Virus record (IMG/VR): IMGVR_UViG_3300025671_000286
Span: 1-31,922 of that record
DNA from: a virus
Reading direction: 5' to 3' (one strand)
DNA length: 31,922 nucleotides
Notes under the pieces: model-generated
What the model was told of the DNA's origin: nothing
The model's input: only the letters and a program-made list of their open reading frames with translations
The model's database searches: none
Part shown: positions 23,930 through 31,483 of the stretch, piece after piece
Position numbering within the stretch: the stretch's first letter is position 1
How the letters are laid out: each line of letters begins with the position of its first letter
Position numbers and translations under genes: made by a program

Positions 23930-26845
23930 ATGGCAAACACCTATGTAGACTACACAGCGGTCGCCTCTCAGACTGACTACAACTTTTCTTTTGAATACCT
24001 CCTGGACGATCATGTTAAGGTTAAGGTAAATGGTACTTTAGTTACTAACTATACCATAGTAACATCTCCTACTCCCACTAAGATTCGTTTCAATACTGCT
24101 CCTACTGCGGGTGCTGCTATTAAGATATATCGTGACAGTCGTGGTGATTTCTCCCCGCTTGTGGACTTTGAAGATGGTTCAGTACTTACTCAAGTACCGT
24201 TAGATTTATCTTACAAACATAACCTATTCGTATCCCAAGAATCATCTGAAGGTACTGGAGGAGAACAGCTTACGAAGAAAGGACTGACTCACTACGACGC
24301 TGAAGGTAACAAGATAATAAACCTTGGTACTCCTACTACTGGTACTGACGCTGCTAACAAAGGTTATGTCGATCAAACAATAGACAACGCTATAGCTCTT
24401 GGTGGTAGTCCTGCTATTGTATCGCTTGGTGGGTACGATGTTACTTCTACTAACGATACTCTTAAACAACTTAGAGCTTGGACTGCTGATATAGAGACTA
24501 ATGCTAGTGATATATCAACAGCTAATATAGATGTTACAGCTACAGGTTCAACCACAGCTAGGAGTCTTGCTGATCGGTTTGCTGATGTCGTAAATGTGTT
24601 GGACTACGGAGCTTATAACGACGGTACAAACGCAACAGCTACAACAACTGCCATTCAAAACGCTCTTAACAGTGGTGGGAAAATGGTTTATGTTCCAGCA
24701 GGTACTTACAAACTAGATTCTAATCTAAGCGTACCTCAAGGTGTTAGTATCAAAGGGGACGGTCAAGGTTCTACGATCTTTGATGCATCTACAATCGATT
24801 ATACCACGCTATCTGCTGCTTCTAGTATTATTGAGGTTGCTGAAATTACTCCTACTGCTCTACCTGACTTAGCTTCACCCGCTAGTGTAAACGATAAAGA
24901 AATTACTTTAGCTTCAGCACCTAGTGTGGAAGTTGGTGATATTATTTTGATTTATAATCCTACTGATGGTTCTTGGATAGGAAATAGAAATGAATATAGG
25001 GCTGGTGAGTATTTAAAAGTAAGTGCTGTATCAGGTTCTACTTTGAGGTTTGAAGGGTCTATTGTAGACAATTATGCAGTAGCAGATGTTGACTTGTATA
25101 AAATGGACATGGGTTATTGTTCGATGACAAGTTTTACAATTAAATGTAAACCGAAAGAAATTGTAGACGCACCAGACTTAGTGGTGGATTTGGAATATAC
25201 AATCACATCTCAAGGAACTACTGATTTTACATTAGTAGGAGCAGCTAATAACAATGTAGGAACTACCTTTACAGCCACAGGACCGGGAATAGGTACGGGT
25301 CAAGCTGAGTTTAAAAATTCAATTCATGGTTTAACTTTAAATCATTGTAAACATTCTGTCGTGAGAGATGTCGAAGTAATAACAGCACCATATACTGCTA
25401 TAGCTTTTAATATGTGTTTCGATGTTACTGGAGATAATTGTCGAGCTACTGATAACTTTGAAGATGAGTTTGGTGGGGAATATGGTTTAGCAGTATTTAA
25501 CTCCACATATGTAACAGTTAAAGATTGTCATTTATGTGCACAAAGGCACGGTTTAACCACAGGAGGTGGGGACGGAATTGGAAGAATTACTAATCGTTTC
25601 TTGAACTATGTAAACAACCATGTAGCGACTGAAGGAACTGTCCAAGCTTTAGATGTTCACGGTAATTCTGAATATGTAAATATCTCTAATAATATTATTG
25701 ATGGAGGTATAGACTTCGGTGGAGATTATATCAATATATCAAATAATCACTTTATGGGTAAAACCGTTAATGGTAGTGCTATATATTTTACTGAAGTGAA
25801 AGGTCTTCATATTTCCATTACGGGTAATACGATTAAATCCGACTTCCAAGATTTAAGTAGAGGTAACTTGATCGACTGCGGTGGTAATAGCCAAGCTTTC
25901 GACAGTAATGCGACTCGTGGCGGTATTCTTCAAATAAGTAATAATACTTTAATATACGACGCTCCTTTAAGCGATGCCGATAATGAATACGATTTAATCA
26001 ATGTGGTTAATAGAGGTTATAACGGTAATGAACCTATAAGTATTAGCGTACAAAATAACACAGGGATCGCTAGAAACGAGTTTGCCGATCCAAATTCATC
26101 TATGATTCAATCGTTCTTACTCGTTAATGTTGATTCAGGAAGGCATTGGGATTTAATAACTATTAATAATAACACAGGATCAGGCGGTTTAGCAATATCT
26201 ACATCAGTTGATTATTCCGCTAATACTGTAAGTATTACAAATAATACGCTAAAAGGTGGTGAACAAGTTACTGTTAATAATGCTAAAAATATTTGTACTT
26301 TTGTAGGTAATTCGTTTGAAAATATTAAAGTTTTCACAGGGTCTGCAGGAAATTCTACAAATCCGACGAAGACTGTTAGAATTAGTGACAATGTTTATAA
26401 AGATTGTTTCTGGGGGCGGACAAGCTCAGGCTCTACTAATGTAGTGATTTTATGTCTTAACGCTGAAAATGCGTATGTTGCTAATAACTTTATTACAGGT
26501 GCTAATAAAAAATTAAGAACTAACGGCTTACCTTCATCACCTGCGTTTCAATTAGGAGAGACTATTACTGGAGGTACTTCAGGAGCTACTGCTGTAGTTT
26601 ACGATACGGCTGCGGAATACCTGTTAATAAAAGATTCGGCAGTGGGTACATTCACCAACAGTGAAACAATCACAGGAGGTACTTCAGGAGCTACTGCTAC
26701 TCTGTTCTCTGCGGGTGCTTATGTTTCGACTAAAGATTATTCAAGGGCGTTTGATACAATAACAAACTTATACACGGGAGCTAATGCTGATACCGAGCTT
26801 ACTACTGAGTATAAGAACGCTATAACAAACGATATAGCCTTGTAA
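23930..26845 (+). CDS. Tail fibre/tailspike: T7-type anchor plus pectate-lyase-like beta-helix
   Basis: 971 residues. Residues 1-~115 match the T7 gp17 N-terminal anchor that docks on the nozzle (VDYTAVASQTDYNFSFEYL, IYRDSRGDFSPLVDF, YKHNLFVSQE). A linker with YDAEGNKIINLGTP and ANKGYVD follows. From about residue 221 a Pectate_lyase_3 domain begins (VVNVLDYGAYNDGTNA, TTAIQNALNSGGKMVYVPAG) and continues as a right-handed beta-helix with many NISNN-type turns to about residue 840. This architecture is that of capsule or polysaccharide depolymerases. Residues ~415-461 are an inserted GTTDFT module and residues ~875-930 carry a duplicated GGTSGATA motif. Substrate unknown. Confidence 0.93.
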   Translation: MANTYVDYTAVASQTDYNFSFEYLLDDHVKVKVNGTLVTNYTIVTSPTPTKIRFNTAPTAGAAIKIYRDSRGDFSPLVDFEDGSVLTQVPLDLSYKHNLFVSQESSEGTGGEQLTKKGLTHYDAEGNKIINLGTPTTGTDAANKGYVDQTIDNAIALGGSPAIVSLGGYDVTSTNDTLKQLRAWTADIETNASDISTANIDVTATGSTTARSLADRFADVVNVLDYGAYNDGTNATATTTAIQNALNSGGKMVYVPAGTYKLDSNLSVPQGVSIKGDGQGSTIFDASTIDYTTLSAASSIIEVAEITPTALPDLASPASVNDKEITLASAPSVEVGDIILIYNPTDGSWIGNRNEYRAGEYLKVSAVSGSTLRFEGSIVDNYAVADVDLYKMDMGYCSMTSFTIKCKPKEIVDAPDLVVDLEYTITSQGTTDFTLVGAANNNVGTTFTATGPGIGTGQAEFKNSIHGLTLNHCKHSVVRDVEVITAPYTAIAFNMCFDVTGDNCRATDNFEDEFGGEYGLAVFNSTYVTVKDCHLCAQRHGLTTGGGDGIGRITNRFLNYVNNHVATEGTVQALDVHGNSEYVNISNNIIDGGIDFGGDYINISNNHFMGKTVNGSAIYFTEVKGLHISITGNTIKSDFQDLSRGNLIDCGGNSQAFDSNATRGGILQISNNTLIYDAPLSDADNEYDLINVVNRGYNGNEPISISVQNNTGIARNEFADPNSSMIQSFLLVNVDSGRHWDLITINNNTGSGGLAISTSVDYSANTVSITNNTLKGGEQVTVNNAKNICTFVGNSFENIKVFTGSAGNSTNPTKTVRISDNVYKDCFWGRTSSGSTNVVILCLNAENAYVANNFITGANKKLRTNGLPSSPAFQLGETITGGTSGATAVVYDTAAEYLLIKDSAVGTFTNSETITGGTSGATATLFSAGAYVSTKDYSRAFDTITNLYTGANADTELTTEYKNAITNDIAL
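26570..26698 (+). repeat. Two 24-nt direct repeats in the fibre gene
   Basis: 26570-26593 and 26675-26698 are identical (GGAGGTACTTCAGGAGCTAC then TGCT) and both encode GGTSGATA within the wider peptide repeat ETITGGTSGATA. They are 105 bases apart, a multiple of three, so recombination between them would remove or add one 35-residue unit in frame. Confidence 0.85.
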
Positions 26846-27096
26846 TGATCGACTCCGTCTCACACTTCCTTGACACCGCTTTAGCCGTCATTCTAGGCAT
26901 CATTGGGTGGATCATCAAGCGTCTAATAGAACGCCTAGATCTCGGTGAGAAACGGATGACTAAGATAGAGGTGGAGTTAGCTGCTCAGAAAGAAAGAGAT
27001 AGAGCTGTTGAAGCACGGATAGAAAAGGTAGAGGAAGCACTTAAAGAAGTTCACAACAAACTAGATCGTATGATGGAGGTATTAGTAAAGAGATGA
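26845..27096 (+). CDS. Small TM plus coiled-coil protein, lysis-related candidate
   Basis: 83 residues. One membrane segment at about residues 9-27 (DTALAVILGIIGWIIKRLI) is followed by a charged amphipathic helix with heptad pattern to the end (IEKVEEALKEVHNKLDRM). The location just after the fibre gene is where T7 encodes its holin (gp17.5), and T7's spanin gp18.5 is also close, so a holin, pinholin or spanin role is inferred; the TM-first coiled-coil shape also resembles XhlA-type proteins reversed. Translation starts inside the fibre stop (TAATG), and its own stop overlaps the next start (ATGA). Confidence 0.7.
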   Translation: MIDSVSHFLDTALAVILGIIGWIIKRLIERLDLGEKRMTKIEVELAAQKERDRAVEARIEKVEEALKEVHNKLDRMMEVLVKR

Positions 27097-27218
27097 AGAG
27101 AGGATTATACGCAAACATTAACAGACGAAAGAAACTAGGCATCAGTCGTAGTAAGAAGAAGTCTACTATATCTGCTAAAGCTTACGCTAATATGAAGCGT
27201 GGGTTTCCAAAGAAGTAA
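27093..27218 (+). CDS. 41-residue highly basic protein
   Basis: Starts MKRGLYANINRRKK and ends YANMKRGFPKK. Fifteen of 41 residues are Lys or Arg and none is acidic. It begins in the stop codon of the preceding gene (ATGA). I recognise the pattern YANI-x-x-R...KSTIS-x-KAYANMK-x-GFPKK as recurring in environmental phages, without known function. The charge suggests nucleic-acid binding. The ATGA coupling, codon-sized conservation of pattern and dense packing support it as a real gene. Confidence 0.72.
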   Translation: MKRGLYANINRRKKLGISRSKKKSTISAKAYANMKRGFPKK

Positions 27219-27220
27219 CG

Positions 27221-27361
27221 ATGCCTTACTCACAATACAGTCCTAAACAGAAACGCCTAGCTGCTGTAGCAGGTGATAAGAAGAAAATAACACAAGCTGA
27301 CATCATAGCGTTAAGAAGGCGTGGTGTTACCCTGAAGAGTCGTAATGGCAAAAAAGCGTAA
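27221..27361 (+). CDS. 46-residue basic protein
   Basis: Starts MPYSQYSPKQKRLAAVAGD and continues with KKKITQADIIALRRR. Thirteen residues are Lys or Arg and two are Asp. The motif PKQKRLAAVAG-x-x-KKIT-x-A-D is one I associate with tiny proteins of marine podo- and siphophages, function unknown. It starts two bases after the previous stop and overlaps the next gene by 17 nt. A small helix-forming nucleic-acid-binding protein is the simplest reading. Confidence 0.7.
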   Translation: MPYSQYSPKQKRLAAVAGDKKKITQADIIALRRRGVTLKSRNGKKA

Positions 27362-27596
27362 AGGTGTATCGTTATCCCTCGGTAGAGGCGAGAAGTCCCG
27401 TAAGGGTGGGTTGACTGCGAAAGGCAGAGCTAAGTACAATCGTGCTACTGGTTCCAATCTTCAAGCTCCTCAACCTGGTGGTGGTCCTAGAAAGCGTTCC
27501 TTTTGTGCGAGGATGTCTGGAGTCAAAGGACCAATGAAGGACAGTAAAGGTAGACCAACAAGAAAAGCTTTAGCGTTGCGTCGTTGGAAGTGCTGA
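27345..27596 (+). CDS. Basic Arg/Lys-rich protein (DUF6321-like)
   Basis: 83 residues with about 25 Lys/Arg and two acidic residues. The segments SRKGGLTAKGRAKYNRATGSNL, PQPGGG, RKRSFCARMSGVKGPMKD and GRPTRKALALRRWKC follow a pattern I recall as DUF6321 in phage genomes; the label is from memory. Two cysteines (in FCARM and at the very C-terminus) could bind metal or form a bond. The AKGRAKYNRATG core resembles short DNA-binding segments. It is the third of three consecutive basic genes that end about 2 kb before the terminase. Confidence 0.8.
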   Translation: MAKKRKGVSLSLGRGEKSRKGGLTAKGRAKYNRATGSNLQAPQPGGGPRKRSFCARMSGVKGPMKDSKGRPTRKALALRRWKC

Positions 27597-27597
27597 T

Positions 27598-27852
27598 ATG
27601 CCCATCCGTCCTATAGTTCGTCCACACCCGCTGTCTGCTCAATACCGGACGCTTAGTAATGTTGCTAGTAAAGGCGTGGCTGAAGCAGTCGCTACTACAC
27701 AAGCTGCTAAAGCAATTACAGATTCTATTACATCAGACCCTGACATCATCGGTATTAGCGGTGGTGATGCCCCTTTAAGTGATCCACAGATATATGCAGG
27801 TGCTGCGAATGCCAGCGATAACTTAGATGTTTACAACGGAGGAGGAGCGTAA
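27598..27852 (+). CDS. Hypothetical protein, Ala/Ser-rich
   Basis: 84 residues, unrecognised. The N-terminus is Pro/Arg-rich (PIRPIVRPHPLSAQYR), the middle is a probable helix rich in Ala (KGVAEAVATTQAAKAITDSI) and the end is Gly/Asp-rich and probably flexible. It begins one base after the previous stop and ends three bases before the Mtd-like gene, so it probably belongs with the fibre accessory genes that follow. No signal peptide or membrane segment. Confidence 0.6.
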   Translation: MPIRPIVRPHPLSAQYRTLSNVASKGVAEAVATTQAAKAITDSITSDPDIIGISGGDAPLSDPQIYAGAANASDNLDVYNGGGA

Positions 27853-27855
27853 CAA

Positions 27856-28089
27856 ATGGCTACTTTTAGTAAAAGAATACAACTTAGAAACGATACACCC
27901 AGTAACTGGAGCACAGCCAACCCCGTGCTTTTAGCTGGGGAAATAGGTCTTGAAATAGACTCAACTAGGAATCGTATGAAGATAGGAGACGGGACGACTG
28001 CCTGGAATGATCTGCCTTACTTCTTAGACGCACACGAAGAGGAGGTTGGGGATTATCAAGATTTCCTTGACGGTCTCAATACACCCTAA
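27856..28089 (+). CDS. Mtd N-terminal-like tail fibre module
   Basis: 77 residues. The sequence IQLRNDTPSNWSTANPVLLAGEIGLEID followed by MKIGDGTTAWNDLPY is the classic short domain found at the N-terminus of Bordetella phage Mtd and in many phage tail fibres and hyaluronidase-like spikes. Here it forms nearly the whole protein, ending in an acidic tail. Inferred: a small fibre or tip protein, or a docking module for another fibre chain. GGAGGAG about eight bases before the ATG is a strong ribosome site. Confidence 0.8.
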   Translation: MATFSKRIQLRNDTPSNWSTANPVLLAGEIGLEIDSTRNRMKIGDGTTAWNDLPYFLDAHEEEVGDYQDFLDGLNTP

Positions 28090-28106
28090 TATAACATCGA
28101 CTCGAT

Positions 28107-28454
28107 ATGAGCAGTTTACTCACACAACTAGGGCAGAAAGTTAAAGCCAAGCTTAATAATAAGTTTGATAAGTCAGGAGGATTGATAAGTGGGTCTCTGT
28201 CTGTATCACAATCTATACAATTCGGATCGTATCTAGCTTCTGCATTACCCACCGTAGGTACATCAGGTCGTGTTATTTTTGTAACAGATGGTGACGGAAA
28301 CGGAGGTCCTTGTCTGGCGATTGACGACGGAACGGATTGGAAAATAATAGAGCTTGGTGGTGCAGTACCTACTGTTACTCATATACTTGCGGAAGACGGA
28401 GACAGTTTAACAACAGAGGTTGGGGACATTCTTATTGTTGAACCCGTTGCTTGA
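28107..28454 (+). CDS. Small fibre-like protein with MSSLLTQLGQK anchor
   Basis: 115 residues. The first eleven residues are identical to those of the next gene (28519), and the following KxKxxLxxK keeps the same spacing. Then comes a short beta domain (TSGRVIFVTDGDGNG, PCLAIDDGTDWKIIEL), ending in a TE-repeat tail (ILAEDGDSLTTEVGDILIVEPV) like that of the protein at 6862-7053. No enzyme motif. A tail appendage sharing an attachment site with its neighbour is the likely role. Confidence 0.7.
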   Translation: MSSLLTQLGQKVKAKLNNKFDKSGGLISGSLSVSQSIQFGSYLASALPTVGTSGRVIFVTDGDGNGGPCLAIDDGTDWKIIELGGAVPTVTHILAEDGDSLTTEVGDILIVEPVA

Positions 28455-28518
28455 CACTGATAAGTTCTACTAATACTCTTTTTAAACACAACTAACCCAC
28501 AACAAAGGATTATATATT
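28451..28518 (+). promoter_or_regulatory. Leader of the coiled-coil fibre gene with TTGACA
   Basis: TTGACA at 28451-28456 overlaps the stop of the preceding gene, as TTGACA does before the capsid gene. The -10 match is poor (TACTCT at 17 bases; TAATAC at 14), so a host-type promoter is uncertain. AAAGGA at 28504-28509 is a good ribosome site, nine bases from the ATG, followed by TTATATATT, close to the end of the capsid leader. Confidence 0.35.
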
Positions 28519-29493
28519 ATGTCTAGTTTGCTTACCCAATTGGGACAAAAAACCAAAGTAGAGCTTGATAAGAAGCTTGCCCTCGCAGGAGGAACAATGA
28601 CCGGAGCTTTGACGCTCTCAGGTGCTCCTACTGCCTCCCTTCACGCTGCTACCAAAGCTTATGTTGATAGCGTTGCTGGTGATGTAACTTCTCTTCAGTC
28701 CGAAGTAGATGCTACTCAAAGTGGTGCTGGTCTTGGTGCTAACGGTGCTTACAGTGCTAACAGTGGTACGAACTACTTAGCTTCTGTTACCAGCCTTAAA
28801 GCCGCTGACGAAGCTCTTGATACACAACTTAAAAGCGTTGCTGACGCTGTATCTTCTAACGATAGCGACATCTCGACCCTCCAGTCCAATGTTTCTACTG
28901 CTCAATCTGACATCAGCACTCTTCAGTCAAATGTTAGCTCGAATGACAGTGATATTTCTTCACTTCAATCTGATGTTAGCACGCTGCAAAGCAATGTCTC
29001 TTCGAATGATTCGGACATCTCCACTCTGCAATCGAATGTATCCAGCAATGACAGCGACATCTCTGCGTTGCAAACTGCTACAGGATCGCTCGCTTCTGAC
29101 GGTAACTCCGCTTCCTTCTCCGGTAACATCTCCGCAGCCAATGCTACTTTCAGTGGTAACTTGACTGTTAATGGTACAACCACTTCGGTAAACACCACTA
29201 ACATCGATGTAGCTGACAGCATCATGAACCTTTCTAAAGGTGCTGGTTCCGGAACGAATGCTTCTAATGACGGTGGTTTCATCGTTGAGCGTGGTTCTGC
29301 TGAAAGCAATGTTGCTTTGATCTGGGACGAAGGAGACGACATGTTTAAGGTTCTCTCTACTTCCGCAACTGCTGCTGCTACTGACATCTCTTCGACTGAC
29401 GGTTCAGCTACTCGTGCGAAGTTTGACGGTAACATCTACCACAACGGAACTGAATTAGGAACCGTTGCTGAGTTCGAAGCTGCTTTAAGCTAA
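28519..29493 (+). CDS. Coiled-coil fibre protein, probably abundant
   Basis: 324 residues. Order: anchor peptide MSSLLTQLGQK (1-11); GGTMTGALTLSGAPTASLHAATKAYVDS, a common fibre element (about 25-55); a heptad coiled coil at about 107-190 built from repeats of SSNDSDISTLQSNV; then a beta region with FSGNISAANATFSGNLTVNGTTTSV and GGFIVERGSAESNVALIWDE (about 199-280), typical of phage fibre shafts; and a short alpha end. Codon choice is like that of the capsid gene, unlike its neighbours. With its own leader and a strong terminator, it looks like a separately controlled, highly expressed structural protein, probably trimeric. Confidence 0.85.
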   Translation: MSSLLTQLGQKTKVELDKKLALAGGTMTGALTLSGAPTASLHAATKAYVDSVAGDVTSLQSEVDATQSGAGLGANGAYSANSGTNYLASVTSLKAADEALDTQLKSVADAVSSNDSDISTLQSNVSTAQSDISTLQSNVSSNDSDISSLQSDVSTLQSNVSSNDSDISTLQSNVSSNDSDISALQTATGSLASDGNSASFSGNISAANATFSGNLTVNGTTTSVNTTNIDVADSIMNLSKGAGSGTNASNDGGFIVERGSAESNVALIWDEGDDMFKVLSTSATAAATDISSTDGSATRAKFDGNIYHNGTELGTVAEFEAALS

Positions 29494-29518
29494 GAGTTTA
29501 TCTCATATCTATCATTAA

Positions 29519-29551
29519 GGGGCAGTCCAATCGGGCTGCCTCTTTTTGTTT
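29519..29551 (+). terminator. Strong intrinsic terminator
   Basis: Ten-base-pair stem: GGGGCAGTCC (29519-29528) pairs with GGGCTGCCTC (29533-29542), with two G-U pairs and a four-base AATC loop, directly followed by TTTTTGTTT. This is a canonical rho-independent terminator, 26 bases after the coiled-coil fibre gene and 33 bases before the terminase small subunit. Confidence 0.92.
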
Positions 29552-29583
29552 ACAAAGATAACAACTATTAATACACTAAGTAT

Positions 29584-29841
29584 ATGCTAAGTCATACCGA
29601 AGGAAGTAAACTGCACGACAAGATAGCTGGTGCATATCGTAACAGTATTGATCTGATGGAGGCTGAAGGAGAGTACAACGCTGCTCTATTAAACGGAGCT
29701 AGACAGTTCCTCAAGGATAACAATGTTGTTATGGACTCCGGAATGGGTACTCCTCTACAAGCGTTAGCTGATGACTTAAAGACTTTACCATTTGAAGAAG
29801 AAGAAACACCAAGAGATACCGCCCAAGCTACGGGACTTTAG
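29584..29841 (+). CDS. terS: Terminase small subunit (T7 gp18-like)
   Basis: 85 residues (T7 gp18: 89). The helical segment SIDLMEAEGEYNAALLNGARQFLKDN followed by LQALADDLKTLPFEEEE is typical of podovirus small terminases, which bind the packaging site on the DNA and regulate the large subunit. The acidic end leads into a 50-nt overlap with the large subunit gene. A weak ribosome site precedes the ATG. It is the first gene after the strong terminator, so its transcription must come from read-through or a promoter in the short gap. Confidence 0.85.
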   Translation: MLSHTEGSKLHDKIAGAYRNSIDLMEAEGEYNAALLNGARQFLKDNNVVMDSGMGTPLQALADDLKTLPFEEEETPRDTAQATGL

Positions 29842-31483
29842 AAACTTCCTGTACCTGGTTTGGAAGCACCTAAACCTCCCTGACCCCACCGAGCTACAAT
29901 ACGACATCGCTGAGTACCTGCAACACGGTCCAAAGCGGTCTGTTATTATGGCGTTCCGTGGAGTAGGTAAGTCGTGGATAACAAGTGCTTTTGTAGTACA
30001 TCAGTTGCTGCTGGACCCCTCTAAGAACATACTTGTTGTATCAGCTAGTAAGAATCGATCAGATGACTTCTCTACCTTTACCTTGCGAATTATTCAGGAG
30101 ATTCCCATTTTACAAGGATTAAAGCCGTCAGAGAACCAACGATTCAGTAAGATAGCTTTCGATGTAGGACCTGCTCCTGCGTCTCACGCTCCCTCTGTTA
30201 AGTCCCTTGGTATATCATCCCAGCTAACAGGTTCTCGTGCTGATATAATCGTGGCAGACGATGTGGAGGTAGCTAACAACTCCGCTACTCAAGGAATGAG
30301 AGATAAGCTGGATGAACAAGTAAAAGAGTTCGACGCTATCATTAAACCCCTAGACTCCTCAAGGATCATCTTTCTTGGTACTCCTCAATGTGAAGACAGT
30401 ATATACAACAAACTGCGGGAGAGGGGCTACAAGAGCCGTATATGGTCTTCAGAGTATCCAGACGATAGAGAAGCTATTAACAACTACGGAGGCGATTTAG
30501 CACCCCTTATAGCGGACAGAATAACACCTGAGACAGTTGGTACCTCTACAGAACCCCTACGGTTCACTGATCTGGACTTAGAGGAAAGAAAGATGTCGTA
30601 CGGTCGGACGGGGTACGCTCTTCAGTTCATGCTTAATCCTAAGCTATCGGATGCTGATAGATACCCACTAAAGATTAACGATCTGGTCATTATGGATGTG
30701 GATGTAGATGTAGCCCCTGAGAAGGTAGTGTGGTCATCTGACCCTGATAACTGTGATAGAGAGTTACCTAATGTAGGGTTGGCTGGGGACAGATACAGAA
30801 GACCTGCTAACACTGTTGGGGATATGATACCGTACACAGGCTCTGTGTTATCTATTGACCCGTCTGGTCGTGGTAAGGATGAAACAGGGTACGCTGTAGT
30901 GAAGATGTTAAACGGTCAGCTGTTTGTTCCGGATGCTGGAGGGATAAGAGGTGGATACGATGAGAAGACCCTTAAACAACTTGTAGCTATAGCAAAGGAT
31001 AACAAAGTTAATAAGGTAGTGATAGAGTCTAACTTTGGTGACGGTATGTTTATGGAGCTGATAAAGCCTCTGTTTAGAACAACCTATCCTGTAACTATAG
31101 AAGAAGTCAGACATAACAAACAGAAGGAGCTTCGTATTGTTGACACTCTTGAACCTGTACTCAATAGCCATCGTCTAATCGTTGACCCTTCCGTCATCAC
31201 GGATGACTACAGGTCTGCTCTTAGCTATCCTATTGAACAACAAACCAGGTACATGCTTATGTATCAATTAAGTAGGATAACAAGAGATAGAGGTAGCTTG
31301 GTACATGATGACCGTCTTGATGCTTTATCAATAGCTGTTGGTTATTGGGTGCAGCAGATGGCTGCTGATGTTAACCAATCTATGATTGATAGACAACAAG
31401 AGCTGTTGGAAGAAGAGTTAACAAAGTTTACTGATAGCTTTCATAAAAGAAGTAATAAGGTTACCGCTTACCTCTGGTCGTAG
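29792..31483 (+). CDS. terL: Terminase large subunit (T7 gp19-like)
   Basis: 563 residues (T7 gp19: 586), the packaging ATPase and nuclease. Walker A is FRGVGKS (Lys60), Walker B is IIVADDVEV (Asp156, Asp157) with the coupling motif FLGTPQ after it. The RNase H-like nuclease has LSIDPSGRGKDETG (Asp356), VIESNFGDGMF and HDDRLDAL (Asp507, Asp510). Long stretches such as SVKSLGISSQLTGSRADII and YALQFMLNPKLSDADRYPL follow T7 gp19. The start is a TTG inside the small subunit gene; the next in-frame Met lies within the ATPase motif, so TTG or another non-ATG start is required. Translation is probably coupled. Confidence 0.97.
   Translation: MKKKKHQEIPPKLRDFRNFLYLVWKHLNLPDPTELQYDIAEYLQHGPKRSVIMAFRGVGKSWITSAFVVHQLLLDPSKNILVVSASKNRSDDFSTFTLRIIQEIPILQGLKPSENQRFSKIAFDVGPAPASHAPSVKSLGISSQLTGSRADIIVADDVEVANNSATQGMRDKLDEQVKEFDAIIKPLDSSRIIFLGTPQCEDSIYNKLRERGYKSRIWSSEYPDDREAINNYGGDLAPLIADRITPETVGTSTEPLRFTDLDLEERKMSYGRTGYALQFMLNPKLSDADRYPLKINDLVIMDVDVDVAPEKVVWSSDPDNCDRELPNVGLAGDRYRRPANTVGDMIPYTGSVLSIDPSGRGKDETGYAVVKMLNGQLFVPDAGGIRGGYDEKTLKQLVAIAKDNKVNKVVIESNFGDGMFMELIKPLFRTTYPVTIEEVRHNKQKELRIVDTLEPVLNSHRLIVDPSVITDDYRSALSYPIEQQTRYMLMYQLSRITRDRGSLVHDDRLDALSIAVGYWVQQMAADVNQSMIDRQQELLEEELTKFTDSFHKRSNKVTAYLWS

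Noticed and set aside
28817-29164. 115-codon frame inside the coiled-coil fibre gene
   Set aside because: It arises from the repeated codon pattern of the real gene in another frame and shows no motif.
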